A stretch of DNA of 64,000 bases from contig JAJSAM010000038.1 of NCBI GenBank assembly GCA_024274785.1, positions 1 through 64,000 on the forward strand. The letters run 5' to 3'. A program made the position numbers and the translations under genes. The stretch comes from Planctomycetota bacterium (GTDB lineage: Bacteria > Planctomycetota > JAJSAM01). Below are positions 50,105 through 59,349 of this stretch, in pieces. The notes under the pieces are model-generated. The model was not told the DNA's origin. It ran no database searches and worked only from the letters and a program-made list of their open reading frames with translations. Position 1 is the first letter of the stretch. The number at the start of each line of letters is the position of its first letter.

Positions 50105-52612
50105 CTACTTCGCGAGCTTATGCGCGAGAACGGCCAGAGCCTTCCGGCGCTCCGACTCCGGGGCCCGCGGATCAAAGGGAACGCTGATGCCCGTGATCTC
50201 CTTCAGAATGCCCATGGCGGCCGGGACCTCGGACGGCTTCTTCCGGGTAATCCAGGCGATCAGGGCCGGGTGGGCAGCCTTGCCGATCTTCTTCAGCGTG
50301 GAGACCGCCACACTTCGCTTCGCCGCGTCGGGCCCATCGAGGACCGGGGTCAACTCCTCGGGTTTCAGGGGCCGCCGCGGCGGCGCCACCTTCGCGACGC
50401 CCTCCGCCTTCGCCAGGATCTCCTGCACCCGCTTGCCGTGCGCGGTGTCCGTCGTGTGGGGCTTCAGGACCTTCACGGCGTCTGCGCTCCTGCCGAGGTC
50501 GATCAGGGCGAGTCCGGTCTCGATGGCGATCCGGGCGGGAGTGCCGGCCGGAAGTTTATCGGACCGCGCCATCTTCGCGAGAGCCGCCGCGACCTGGCCG
50601 GGCGCCCCGGTCTTTCGAAGAAGCTGAGCATGGAGGAGCGCCCGCTCGACGCCCTCGGGATCGAAGGGGAAGGTCTCCGGTACCGACTCGGTCAGCACCT
50701 TCAGGCCTTCGGCATCCCTGCCGGTGGCCCCGAGCGACCGGGCCAGCAAAAAGGCCGTCGCCTCCTTTGCACCCGGCGGCGCTCCCTCCCACTTCAGATC
50801 CTTGTGCTCGAGCACCAGCCGCGCCGCCTCCGCACAGCGGGCTTCGAAGCCCTCCTTGCAGAGCGCTTCCACCAGGTCCACCGCCCCCGCCGCATCACCT
50901 CCGCCGAGCAGATTCTGCGAGAGATAGCTGCGGACCGTTTCCTGCCAGAAGGAGTCTTCGGCCAGGTGGGTCTTCAGGTAGGGAACCGCCGCGGCCCCTC
51001 TCAGGTTGAGGAGCGAACGCGCGGCGGACTGCCGGACCCGGGGCTCCTTCTCCACCTCGGTCAGGCGGGCCCGGAGCATCTCCACGACCTTGCCGTCCAC
51101 TTCCGGAGCGCGACCGAGTTGGGTGGCAGCGATGTCCCTTACACTCAGGTCTTCGTCAGCCAGCCCGAAGAGCGCGAGGGCATCGATCGCCTGCCGGTTC
51201 CCGCCGAGCACGCCAATCGCACCGATCGCGGTCGCGGTCTCCTGCCGGATCCGGGCACTCCGGGCCTTGTCCTTCAGGATCTCGATCAGGGTAGGCACAA
51301 ACGTCATCGGCTTGCTGTCCGGCCGGTTCTGGTACTTCTTGAGGATCTGGATCAGGCGGAAGACCACATCCTCTTCCGCCACCTCACTCATCAGCTTCTC
51401 GTGGACCCAGGCGGCGTTCCCGTTCTCGCTCTGGCCCACCGCGTCGAGAATGGCGAGCCGAATGACCTTATCCTTCCCGTCCAGGCTGTCGTAGCGCGCG
51501 GTCAGCACTTCGAGCGCCGCATGATCCCGCAGTTCCCCGGCGACCTGCACCGCGGCAAGACGCACCTCGGCACTCCGGCTGTCGAGCCGTGCCAGACACA
51601 GTTCACGGATGCGATCCGTTCCGCCCTCCTTCAGTTCCGCAATCAGAGATCGAGCCGCACGCAACAAGGCGAGCTCGACCTCCGGCACATCTTCCACCGC
51701 GAGCGCTTTAAGCACGCCGGCGGCGGCGGCCTTCCGGCCGGCGGCGGCTCCCCCGGCGAACTCGCCGAAGGGATAGACGCCGATCCGGTTCGCACCCATC
51801 CGACGCAATTCCGGGAACTCCCGGCACCCCAGGTACTGCGCAACGATCGCGGTGAGAGACGCATCCGGCAGCAAGCTCCTCGCGAGGTTGATCAGGAGTT
51901 GCTTGTGGGTGCCGTTACCGTTCCCGGTCCCCGCTGCCCGCAACCCCTCGCGGAGGATCGTCTCCATATCTCTCGCCGAGTTTTTCGTCCAGAACTCCCG
52001 CGCCTCGGACGCAGAGTGAAAATGGAGCGGAAGGACCTCGTCGAGCGCCCGGCGCGCCGCCTCGGCAAACGGCGCCGGGCCTCCCTCCCAGAGAGAGATC
52101 AGGGGGCTCACGGCCTCCTTCGCCGCGCTGGCCCCGAGTAAACCGATGGCCACCAGGCGCAGCGTTTCAGGCCGGCCACGACCCGTCGCCCGAGCCGCCA
52201 GGCCTTTCACCAGACCGGGCGAACGCGCCCACGCCACCTTCTTCCGGACCTGCTCGATAAACGTGTCGTCCGCCGCGGCGGTGGCATCCAGCGCGTCGTC
52301 GAGCAGGGTCAGGCCGGTGTCGTGATAGAGCACACCGGTGATGACGATGAGTTTCAGATCGGCCGGGGCCTCTTCGGAAACGAGCACCGCGCGCAGGCCG
52401 TCCCTCGCTCCCGGTCGTCCCTCCCGCAACAAGCGGTTCACCATCTGCAAACGGTATTCGGCGGGGCGAGTGCCGTCCTGGAGTTGCTGCAACTGCTTCT
52501 GCACATCAGGATCGGGTGGGGTCGCTTCCTGAGCAAACGTTGCTTCCTGAACGAAACAGGGGATGAGAATGAGGAATCCTAGCAGCAGAGGGAGAGCATT
52601 TCGTCGAATCAT
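50105..52612 (-). CDS. Large exported HEAT-repeat protein
   Basis: 835 residues from ATG 52612, which starts a clear signal peptide ('ALPLLLGFLILIPCFVQEA'). The body is HEAT-type repeats ('LRLVAIGLLGASAAKEAVSP', 'AEVRLAAVQVAGELRDHAAL', 'EDLSVRDIAATQLGRAPEV') with a TPR-like stretch around residues 570-700. It ends with 'EITGISVPFDPRAPESERRK', the short terminal module also seen in two other proteins of this window. No enzymatic motif. It follows the aroDEK fusion by 77 bp on the same strand and may be cotranscribed. It is a probable periplasmic scaffold. Confidence 0.73.
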   Translation of the reverse strand: MIRRNALPLLLGFLILIPCFVQEATFAQEATPPDPDVQKQLQQLQDGTRPAEYRLQMVNRLLREGRPGARDGLRAVLVSEEAPADLKLIVITGVLYHDTGLTLLDDALDATAAADDTFIEQVRKKVAWARSPGLVKGLAARATGRGRPETLRLVAIGLLGASAAKEAVSPLISLWEGGPAPFAEAARRALDEVLPLHFHSASEAREFWTKNSARDMETILREGLRAAGTGNGNGTHKQLLINLARSLLPDASLTAIVAQYLGCREFPELRRMGANRIGVYPFGEFAGGAAAGRKAAAAGVLKALAVEDVPEVELALLRAARSLIAELKEGGTDRIRELCLARLDSRSAEVRLAAVQVAGELRDHAALEVLTARYDSLDGKDKVIRLAILDAVGQSENGNAAWVHEKLMSEVAEEDVVFRLIQILKKYQNRPDSKPMTFVPTLIEILKDKARSARIRQETATAIGAIGVLGGNRQAIDALALFGLADEDLSVRDIAATQLGRAPEVDGKVVEMLRARLTEVEKEPRVRQSAARSLLNLRGAAAVPYLKTHLAEDSFWQETVRSYLSQNLLGGGDAAGAVDLVEALCKEGFEARCAEAARLVLEHKDLKWEGAPPGAKEATAFLLARSLGATGRDAEGLKVLTESVPETFPFDPEGVERALLHAQLLRKTGAPGQVAAALAKMARSDKLPAGTPARIAIETGLALIDLGRSADAVKVLKPHTTDTAHGKRVQEILAKAEGVAKVAPPRRPLKPEELTPVLDGPDAAKRSVAVSTLKKIGKAAHPALIAWITRKKPSEVPAAMGILKEITGISVPFDPRAPESERRKALAVLAHKLAK

Positions 52613-52689
52613 CACAGTCTCGAACACACCGGGAGGGCAGGGAAAAACCCCGACCGCCAGGATTGTAGCATGGCACGCAAATAGAGTTT

Positions 52690-54657
52690 TCATGCCCGGT
52701 AGAGGATGCGATCAACGACGTGCGGCAGGTCGACCGCCCCCGTGTCGATCGTGATCTCCGCGAGCCTCTGAAACACCGGTTCGCGGCGGGAGAGGATCTC
52801 CACCAGTTCCTCTTCGGGGGGGCGCCCGGTCAGAGAAGGGCGTCCCGAACTGCGCACCCGCCGAGCGAGAGTCGCCGGCGGAGCGAAGAGGTAGATGACC
52901 GTCGGACGGCGCCGAAGCACCGCGGCCACGGAATCGGGATCCTCGAAAGTCCCGCCTCCCGCCGCGAGCACGCCGGGCCCCGCCGAGATCTCCCGGGCGA
53001 AAGCGGCACGCTCCAGTTCCCGGAAACGCGCCTCGCCGGCCGTGGCAAAGATCTCCTCCACCGACATTCCAGCTTCGCCCTCGATCACCTGGTCGAGATC
53101 GACGAATGCGAGAGAGAGGCCCGCCGCCAACATCCGCCCCACCGTGCTCTTCCCCGCCCCGCGCATCCCGATCAGCAGAATGCTCCGCCGATCCTCGGAG
53201 AGCGCCCGGTTGCCCTCATCGCGCAGCCGGTCCGATAACCGCCCGGTGCCGAGCCAGAGCGCGAGTTGCCGGTCGGCCTGCCGGGCCAGCATCTCGATGC
53301 CGGGCACGGTCCGCGCGCCGACCTCGAACGCCCCGGCGAGCAACTTCGTCTCGCCGGGGTTGTAGACCATGTCGAAGACGGTCATGGAGGGGCGCAGAAA
53401 ACCGGGTGGAACCGGGACGGCCTCCGCCGCCGGCCATTGGCCCACCGGAGTCGCGTTGACGACCAGATCGATCTCGTCGGGATCCACCTGACCGAACGTG
53501 CTCGTTCCGCAACCGGCCTCCCGGGCCAGCGTTGCGCCACGTTCAGCGTCCCGGTTGATGATCGACAGCCGGACTCCGGCGTCAACGAGACCGAACGCCG
53601 CCGCCCGCGCCGCGCCGCCCGCCCCGATCAGGATGGCGCGCTTGCCGTTCAATTGCGGCAGTTCCTCGCGGATGGCCCGAAGCGCCCCCTCCACGTCGGT
53701 GTTGTGGCCGACCCGCGTGTCATCGAAAATGCTGACGGTGTTCACCGCCCCCACCCGCTCCGCAAGTTCGTCGCGGGCATCAACCAGGCCGGCGACCACC
53801 TGCTTGTGCGGCAGGGTGACCGCGACTCCCCGGCAATCAAGGTCGGCGAGCGCCTCGAGCACCGGACGCGGATCTTCGAGCGCGAAGGGCACGTAGAGCG
53901 CGTCGATCCCCTCCGCCCGAAACGTCCGGTTCATCATCCGGGGACTGATGCTGTGGTCGAGGTTCCCTCCGAGGAGGAGCAGGACGGCGGCGGAACTGAG
54001 GTCCCGGTCGAGGCCGAAGTCACGGATCAGGGTTCTCAGACTCGGCTGCCCGGACGCGGCGGCGGCCCCGGGACGGGCGGCGCCGTAGACGATTTCGGAG
54101 CCGAACCGCGCCGCGAGAATCCGTCCTGCCGCGCCGGCGGCCCCCATGGGATGCGCGGCCAGCGGGATGGTGGCGTCGTGCCGCCGGAGCAGCGCCAGCA
54201 CGGCGAGCACATCCTCCGGACCGTTTGCGGTGGTCGCCAGCTTCGCCACGTCCGGACGGTGGGCGAGCAGGCGCTCGACCAGGCCGTCGAGGTCGTCGGG
54301 CGTCGAGTGAAAGTCGTGGTGCGACACGATGAGCCGGGAGGTCCCGGGAGATCCGAGACGTTCCACCGCGGACAGCTCGATGTCGATCCAGGCGGCGCCG
54401 GCGGCGATGCCGCGACGGAGCAGGTCGAGCCGGGATCCCTCGCCGCCCGAAAAGTGCCCGCCTTCGCCTGCGGGGCGGCAGGTGAGAATGAGTTGTCGCC
54501 CCACCGCGGCGACGATGCGCTCCGGGTCGGCGTCGGCGAGCGAGTCGAGCCGGACTTCCACGAGATCGGCCCGCAGCGCCGCGAGTCGGGCGACTTCGAT
54601 GGCCTGATCGGTGGATTTTTCGAAGACGGTGGCCGCGAGCAAGGCGCTATCCCCCAT
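52690..54657 (-). CDS. Trifunctional AroD-AroE-AroK fusion (shikimate pathway)
   Basis: 655 residues with three enzymes in pathway order. Residues 1-225 are type I 3-dehydroquinate dehydratase ('DLVEVRLDSL', 'LIVSHHDFHSTP', Schiff-base Lys in 'DVAKLATTANGPEDV'). Residues about 230-485 are shikimate dehydrogenase ('GNLDHSISPRMMNRTF', 'VAVTLPHKQ', 'GAVNTVS', 'GHNTDVEG', 'LIGAGGAARAAAFGL'). Residues about 490-655 are shikimate kinase (P-loop 'GMRGAGKSTVGRML', 'VDLDQVIE', 'AAGGGTFED', 'RPSLTGRP'). Together they convert 3-dehydroquinate to shikimate 3-phosphate. AroD-AroE fusions are known from plants and some bacteria; adding AroK is rarer. ATG 54657 overlaps the flavin reductase end by 11 bases. 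All catalytic residues I can check are present. Confidence 0.92.
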   Translation of the reverse strand: MGDSALLAATVFEKSTDQAIEVARLAALRADLVEVRLDSLADADPERIVAAVGRQLILTCRPAGEGGHFSGGEGSRLDLLRRGIAAGAAWIDIELSAVERLGSPGTSRLIVSHHDFHSTPDDLDGLVERLLAHRPDVAKLATTANGPEDVLAVLALLRRHDATIPLAAHPMGAAGAAGRILAARFGSEIVYGAARPGAAAASGQPSLRTLIRDFGLDRDLSSAAVLLLLGGNLDHSISPRMMNRTFRAEGIDALYVPFALEDPRPVLEALADLDCRGVAVTLPHKQVVAGLVDARDELAERVGAVNTVSIFDDTRVGHNTDVEGALRAIREELPQLNGKRAILIGAGGAARAAAFGLVDAGVRLSIINRDAERGATLAREAGCGTSTFGQVDPDEIDLVVNATPVGQWPAAEAVPVPPGFLRPSMTVFDMVYNPGETKLLAGAFEVGARTVPGIEMLARQADRQLALWLGTGRLSDRLRDEGNRALSEDRRSILLIGMRGAGKSTVGRMLAAGLSLAFVDLDQVIEGEAGMSVEEIFATAGEARFRELERAAFAREISAGPGVLAAGGGTFEDPDSVAAVLRRRPTVIYLFAPPATLARRVRSSGRPSLTGRPPEEELVEILSRREPVFQRLAEITIDTGAVDLPHVVDRILYRA

Positions 54658-55126
54658 ACTGCCACGGTGTGTCCGAGAGCAGGAGCGGCTCGCCCTCGCG
54701 GTGCACGGCGCAGTCCACCACGAGGGCCACGACAATCGAGTGATCCCCCGCCTGAACCACCCGAAGCACCTCGCACTCCGCGTGCGCCAGGACGTCGGTC
54801 AGTACCGGACATCCGGTTGCCGGACCGGGGGCACTCTCGAGCCCCTCGAACTTGTCTCCGGATTCCTGACTCGGTTTGAAGAACCGGAGCGCCGCCTCTT
54901 CCTGGTCCTTGCCGAGAAAGTGCAGACAGAGGACGCCGCTCCCCTCCATCATCCGATGCGATCGGGATCCCGCCCGCACGCCGAGGGCAAGCAGAGGCGG
55001 CTTGAAGGAGACCTGCGTCAGCCAGGCGGACGTGTAGCCGTGGACTTCGTCACCGTGTCTCAGGGTCACCACCTGCAGCCCGTGGGGGATCATGCGCAGC
55101 ACTTGTCGCTTCGTTCTGGAGTCCAT
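54647..55126 (-). CDS. Flavin reductase-like FMN-binding protein
   Basis: 159 residues of the flavin reductase-like (DIM6/NTAB) split-barrel family. 'GLQVVTLRHGDEVHGYTSAW', 'TQVSFKPPLLALGVRAGS' and 'LCLHFLGKDQEEAALRFF' follow the family pattern. Members bind FMN and reduce it with NAD(P)H for two-component oxygenases or serve in electron transfer. Its partner here is unknown. It lies between ispE and the aro fusion, 20 bp from the former. The luciferase-like monooxygenase at the left end of the window is a conceivable but distant client. ATG 55126 is chosen over GTG 55129. Confidence 0.8.
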   Translation of the reverse strand: MDSRTKRQVLRMIPHGLQVVTLRHGDEVHGYTSAWLTQVSFKPPLLALGVRAGSRSHRMMEGSGVLCLHFLGKDQEEAALRFFKPSQESGDKFEGLESAPGPATGCPVLTDVLAHAECEVLRVVQAGDHSIVVALVVDCAVHREGEPLLLSDTPWQYGG

Positions 55127-55146
55127 CACGAAACGAATTGTATCCG

Positions 55147-56010
55147 CTACACGGTACGGACGGCCAGTGCCCGACCGATGCCGCCGGCCGTCACCGCTTT
55201 TGCGAGTTCGGTGGCACGGGTCACGTCTTTCGCCGGAATGAAGAACGTGCTGCCGCTCCCGGAGAGCAGAGCGTGCTCGCCCTGCTCGAGCAACCGGCCG
55301 AGGTCCGCGCGGAACTCCCCGACCTTCGGCTCGGTCCGGACCGCCGCTGCCTGAAGCCGGTTGAAGAGCGCGGTGCCGGGGTCGCCGCCGGTCAGCAGCG
55401 CATGAAAGAGCATCTCCGGCGTCTTCCGATCCTCCTCCAGGGGGATCTCAACCGCACCGTAGACCTCCGCGGTGGAAAGGCCGAACGGGGGAAAGGCCAG
55501 CGTCATCCAGAACGGATCCCGGGGCTCCATCGCCCGGATCTGCTCGCCGCGGCCGGTGGCGTGCGCCGTCCCGCCCTCGAGAAAGAACGGCACGTCGCTG
55601 CCGAGGTCTTCGGCGATACGCGAGAGCTTCGCGGCCGGCATCTCCGGATGCAGAAGGTCGCGCAGGGCCATCAGGGTCGCGGCGGCGTCGCTACTACCCC
55701 CACCGAGCCCGGCCATCAGGGGAATGCGCTTCACCAGCCGGATCCGCAAGCCCCGGGCGCCCCCGAAGCGATCGAGGTAGAGTTGCGCCGCCCGGATGAC
55801 GAGGTTGCCCCTGCCTTCCGGGAGATCCGCACCGCTGACGGTGATGCCGATGCCCGCCGCGGCCGGAGCAATCGTCAGGGAATCACAGAGGCGAATTTCC
55901 TGGAAGACGGTCTCGATCTCGTGGAAACCGTCGTCGCGACGCCCCTTGATTTCGAGGAAGAGATTGACCTTCGCCGGGCATTCCGCGCGAACGGAGGTCG
56001 CGAGGCTCAA
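55147..56010 (-). CDS. ispE: 4-diphosphocytidyl-2-C-methyl-D-erythritol kinase
   Basis: 287 residues, a GHMP kinase. 'CPAKVNLFLEIKGRRDDGFH' at the N-terminus, the ATP-binding 'PLMAGLGGGSSDAAATL', 'DLGSDVPFFLEGGTAHATGR' and 'HALLSGSGSTFF' near the C-terminus are the IspE signatures. It phosphorylates CDP-methylerythritol in the MEP isoprenoid pathway. I chose TTG 56010, which overlaps the panD stop (TTGA) and gives the normal length. Longer frames upstream run through panD. It is part of the long minus-strand cluster. Confidence 0.92.
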   Translation of the reverse strand: MSLATSVRAECPAKVNLFLEIKGRRDDGFHEIETVFQEIRLCDSLTIAPAAAGIGITVSGADLPEGRGNLVIRAAQLYLDRFGGARGLRIRLVKRIPLMAGLGGGSSDAAATLMALRDLLHPEMPAAKLSRIAEDLGSDVPFFLEGGTAHATGRGEQIRAMEPRDPFWMTLAFPPFGLSTAEVYGAVEIPLEEDRKTPEMLFHALLTGGDPGTALFNRLQAAAVRTEPKVGEFRADLGRLLEQGEHALLSGSGSTFFIPAKDVTRATELAKAVTAGGIGRALAVRTV

Positions 56011-56363
56011 GGCATCAGGGCGATGCGATTGCTCGCGTCGAGGATCGCCACCTTCGGCCGATGCGCTTCGGCCTCCGCATCGTCCATCAGCCCGTAGGCC
56101 ATGATGATCAGCTGGTCGCCGGGCCGGGCCAGGCGGGCCGCCGCGCCGTTGACGCAAATGATCCCGCTGCCCCGCTCGCCCTCGAAGAGGTAGGTCACAA
56201 AGCGCTCGCCGTTCGTGATGTTCGCGACGTGAATCTGCTCACTCGGCACAAGGCCGACGGAATCGAGCAGGTCGCGGTCCACCGTCAGGCTGCCCTCGTA
56301 TTCGAGAACCGCTTCGGTGACCGTGGCGCGATGCAACTTGGCCCTGAGCAGAGTCCGCAACAT
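56007..56363 (-). CDS. panD: Aspartate 1-decarboxylase
   Basis: 118 residues, normal PanD. It begins 'LRTLLRAKLHRATVTEA', and the self-cleavage site that generates the pyruvoyl group is in 'YEGSLTVDRDLLD' (Gly-Ser). 'NGERFVTYLFEGERGSGIIC' and 'NGAAARLARPGDQLIIMAYG' complete the fold. It makes beta-alanine for pantothenate. PanC, the enzyme that uses beta-alanine, is encoded about 3 kb upstream in the same cluster as a FolK fusion. The stop overlaps the ispE start. Confidence 0.94.
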   Translation of the reverse strand: MLRTLLRAKLHRATVTEAVLEYEGSLTVDRDLLDSVGLVPSEQIHVANITNGERFVTYLFEGERGSGIICVNGAAARLARPGDQLIIMAYGLMDDAEAEAHRPKVAILDASNRIALMP

Positions 56364-56478
56364 GTCAATTTCAGTCTAACCCTGAACGAGTGTCTGCAAC
56401 CAGATTTCAACGCGCATCCGCGACGGGAGGATGAACGCCGGGAAAACCGCGGCGGGGACGGATCCTCGCCCTCCGAGA

Positions 56479-59349
56479 TTACTGCCCCTTCGCCCAGGCT
56501 TCCCAGCGGCGGGCAGCCTCCCCGCGCTCGGCGGCCGGGGAGCGGGGATCGAAACCGAACTCCTTGCCCGACAGGGTCTTCAGTTCATTCACCGCCACCC
56601 CCCGGACGTACGCGTCGTCGTCCGAGAGGAGCCGAGCCAGATCCGCGGCGGATTCCCGATCCAGGATGCCCCTCAGGGCCTGGGCCGCCGCACCGCGCAC
56701 CAGCGGCGACTCGTCGGTGATGGCGAGCCGGACCGCCTCGGCAGCGTCCGTGAGCCGCTTCTGAGCGATGTAACGCAGGCTCAAGGTGCGGATGTCCGCT
56801 TCGGGGTCGCGGGTCATTCGGATCAGCACCTTGACCGCATCCACGTAGGAAAGCCGGGGCGCGACCCGGACCACCATCTGGCGGATCTCCTGGTCATCCG
56901 AGCGGATCAGGGGCTCGAGTTCCTCCGCCGTGGAGGCGGTGCTCGCCAAGCCTCTCATCACGCTCTTGACGGCCTGCCGGTAGCCCCTCTCCTCGAGTGC
57001 CGGAGGGTGCTTCTTCCCCAGTTCCTCGAGCACAAGGCAGGCATCCATGAAACGCCCCCGGGAGATGTAGACCCCCGCCAGATCCTGATAGACCGACAGG
57101 TAGTCGGGGCGATCGACCAGGATATCCTTCAAGCCGGCAATGGCGGCCTCCGCCGAATCCGGCGTGATCAGACTGAGCGCCATCAGACGGCGATAGAGGA
57201 TGGAGCCGAGGAAACCGTGCACGAGTTCCGCGGCTCGTTTGACCGCGCGCCGGGCACCTTCCTGCTCACCGTTCACGAGGAGGGTCTGGGCGTACAGAAG
57301 GTGCCAGATCGGATTGTTCGGGCTCTCCGTCAACTCGACCCTGAGAATCTCCCCCGCGATCGTGCCGCGTCCGGTCAACAAGGCCGCCCGGGAGCGGACG
57401 AAGCTGCTGATGGGGTGCTTCACGCCCTTCGGCAGCGCCTCGAATGCGTCGGACAACTCCGCCTTGCGCAGGTGCCCGATCGCCCTGGCCAGCGCAACGC
57501 CCAGGCCCTCGTCGGTGGGAGTGAAGCCGTCCGGGTTGATGCAGTAGAAGAGACTGCCCCTGACGCGCGCCTCATCGATCAACACCGCCGCGGTGGGGTC
57601 CGGACCGTCCATCAGGTAGGCGCCCAGTCCGGCGTCGTATCCCACGATCAGACCAAGTTCCAGTTTGGCCCCCTCCTCCGAGAGAACCGCGCGGTCGACC
57701 AGCACCGGCATCCCGGCCTTCAGCGTCTCCTCGATGTCGAAGCCACCGTGGACCGAAGGAAGGATCCCGCGATCCGCCAACAGGGCCAGGAGCTCGGAGC
57801 GATCCTTCGCCGCGATCCCCGGACCGAGAATCGCCGCGGCAAGAGCGCCGTAGCGTTCCTGTTGGGGCGCGATGCGGCAGTTCGGACGACCCTCCAGCAG
57901 GACCAGTCCCCCCTCGGAGGGTTCGCCAAGCCGCGAGACCAGGCGGCCGATGGCGCTCTTGCCGGAGATACCGCCGACCGTCGCCCGGTACCCCTCCACA
58001 TCGCCGGCCATCAGCTTCCGCACCGCGAGCCGAAGCAGCAGCTCGGACCGGCCGGATCCGCTGCTCACCGGACGCGCGCCTTCCTCGAGAACCCTGATCG
58101 CTCCCGCGAGGTCCCCGGCGCGCAGCAGGATCTCGGAGAGGATCACAAACGGGCGGGCGTCGGTCGGCTTCGCCTGCATTGCGGTGCGCAGGCACTTCTC
58201 GGCCTGTTCGCGACCCTGCTCATCCGCAAGCCGGCGAATGGCCAGGCCACAGAGCTGGCGGGACAGCGCATCCTCCCACTTCACCGGTGTGAAGCCCCGC
58301 CCCATCCGGAAGAGCCCCAGGAGGCCGTCCTTCGGGGCGGTGGCAATCGCGGCTTCGAGATGCTCGTACCCCCCTTCACGGTCTCCCTCGGCGAAGAGGA
58401 TCGAGGACAGGTTGCGGTGGGCGTTGGCCGAACCGGGGTCCAGTTCGAGTGCGCGCAGGTAGGCTTTCCGGGCCGCCACGAGATCCTTCCGCAGGGCGTT
58501 CAGGTCGCCGCCGAGTTCGAAAACGGAGGGGTCATCCGGGCTGGCCTCGGCAAGTTCGGTGAACGCATCCAAAGCGATCTCGACCTCCCCGGCCAGGGTG
58601 AGCAGCATGAGCCTGGTCTTCTGCGAGGGGGGGTCGTTCGGGCAGCCGGAGAAGGCCTGGTCCGCCTCGGCGAGCGCGTCGGCCGGCTTGCTTCCGCTCG
58701 CCAGGAGGACCATGGCGTAGGGACCGTAGGCTCGAAGGTCGGCAGCGCCGCGCAGGACCTCTTCAGCGCGCTTCAGGTTCCCGGCTTTCGCGAGAAGCCG
58801 GCCCGCGGCCAGGTCCCGGATGCCCTCCGGGAGGCCGGCAGCCACCGCTTCCCCGATGGAGCGCCTCGCCTGCTCCGGCCGCCCGGCGTCCAGAGAGATG
58901 AAAGCCCGGATCAGCGCCGGCTCGCCGCTCGGGGCCGGGTCGAGGGAGGCGGCCGCCTCTTGCGCCCGCTCCGGCTTCCGCGCGTCGAGGAGCACCCAGG
59001 CCCTCTTCAGCACCTCCGAGGGGGCCGCGGCAACCGCCGGCGCCGCCAGCAACAGCCCCGGAATGGACGCATCGGGAAGCCCCTCGGCAAGATCGGGCAG
59101 CTTCTCGCTCCAGACCTTGGACGGTTGCCCCCCGGTCTCCGCAAGCAGCGCGATCAGGGCATCCACATCGCCGGCCGGCAGAGCCTCGATCTCCGCCGCC
59201 ACGTCACGAGTGGACTCCGGCCGCGCCCCATCCTTCGGCGCCACCTCGGGATTCGCCTTGCCGCTCTTTCCTTTGCCACCACCGGCCGGCTCCTTCGCCT
59301 CGCAGGCGACGAGAAGGATGACGAAGAGAATCAGGGTTGCGGATCGCAT
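56479..59349 (-). CDS. Lipoprotein with TPR, C39-like and HEAT regions
   Basis: 956 residues from ATG 59349, overlapping the panC stop by one base (TGATG). The signal 'LILFVILLVAC' is a lipobox, followed by a Gly/Lys linker. TPR-type repeats occupy about residues 90-480. A segment near 530-590 ('KAGMPVLVDRAVL', 'LGLIVGYDAGLGAYLMDGPD') resembles a C39-type peptidase-like fold, but I do not see a catalytic Cys. The last about 140 residues are HEAT ('RQMVVRVAPRLSYVDAVKVL') ending 'LSGKEFGFDPRSPAAERGEA'. It is an envelope protein of unknown function sitting between panC and panD. Confidence 0.68.
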   Translation of the reverse strand: MRSATLILFVILLVACEAKEPAGGGKGKSGKANPEVAPKDGARPESTRDVAAEIEALPAGDVDALIALLAETGGQPSKVWSEKLPDLAEGLPDASIPGLLLAAPAVAAAPSEVLKRAWVLLDARKPERAQEAAASLDPAPSGEPALIRAFISLDAGRPEQARRSIGEAVAAGLPEGIRDLAAGRLLAKAGNLKRAEEVLRGAADLRAYGPYAMVLLASGSKPADALAEADQAFSGCPNDPPSQKTRLMLLTLAGEVEIALDAFTELAEASPDDPSVFELGGDLNALRKDLVAARKAYLRALELDPGSANAHRNLSSILFAEGDREGGYEHLEAAIATAPKDGLLGLFRMGRGFTPVKWEDALSRQLCGLAIRRLADEQGREQAEKCLRTAMQAKPTDARPFVILSEILLRAGDLAGAIRVLEEGARPVSSGSGRSELLLRLAVRKLMAGDVEGYRATVGGISGKSAIGRLVSRLGEPSEGGLVLLEGRPNCRIAPQQERYGALAAAILGPGIAAKDRSELLALLADRGILPSVHGGFDIEETLKAGMPVLVDRAVLSEEGAKLELGLIVGYDAGLGAYLMDGPDPTAAVLIDEARVRGSLFYCINPDGFTPTDEGLGVALARAIGHLRKAELSDAFEALPKGVKHPISSFVRSRAALLTGRGTIAGEILRVELTESPNNPIWHLLYAQTLLVNGEQEGARRAVKRAAELVHGFLGSILYRRLMALSLITPDSAEAAIAGLKDILVDRPDYLSVYQDLAGVYISRGRFMDACLVLEELGKKHPPALEERGYRQAVKSVMRGLASTASTAEELEPLIRSDDQEIRQMVVRVAPRLSYVDAVKVLIRMTRDPEADIRTLSLRYIAQKRLTDAAEAVRLAITDESPLVRGAAAQALRGILDRESAADLARLLSDDDAYVRGVAVNELKTLSGKEFGFDPRSPAAERGEAARRWEAWAKGQ

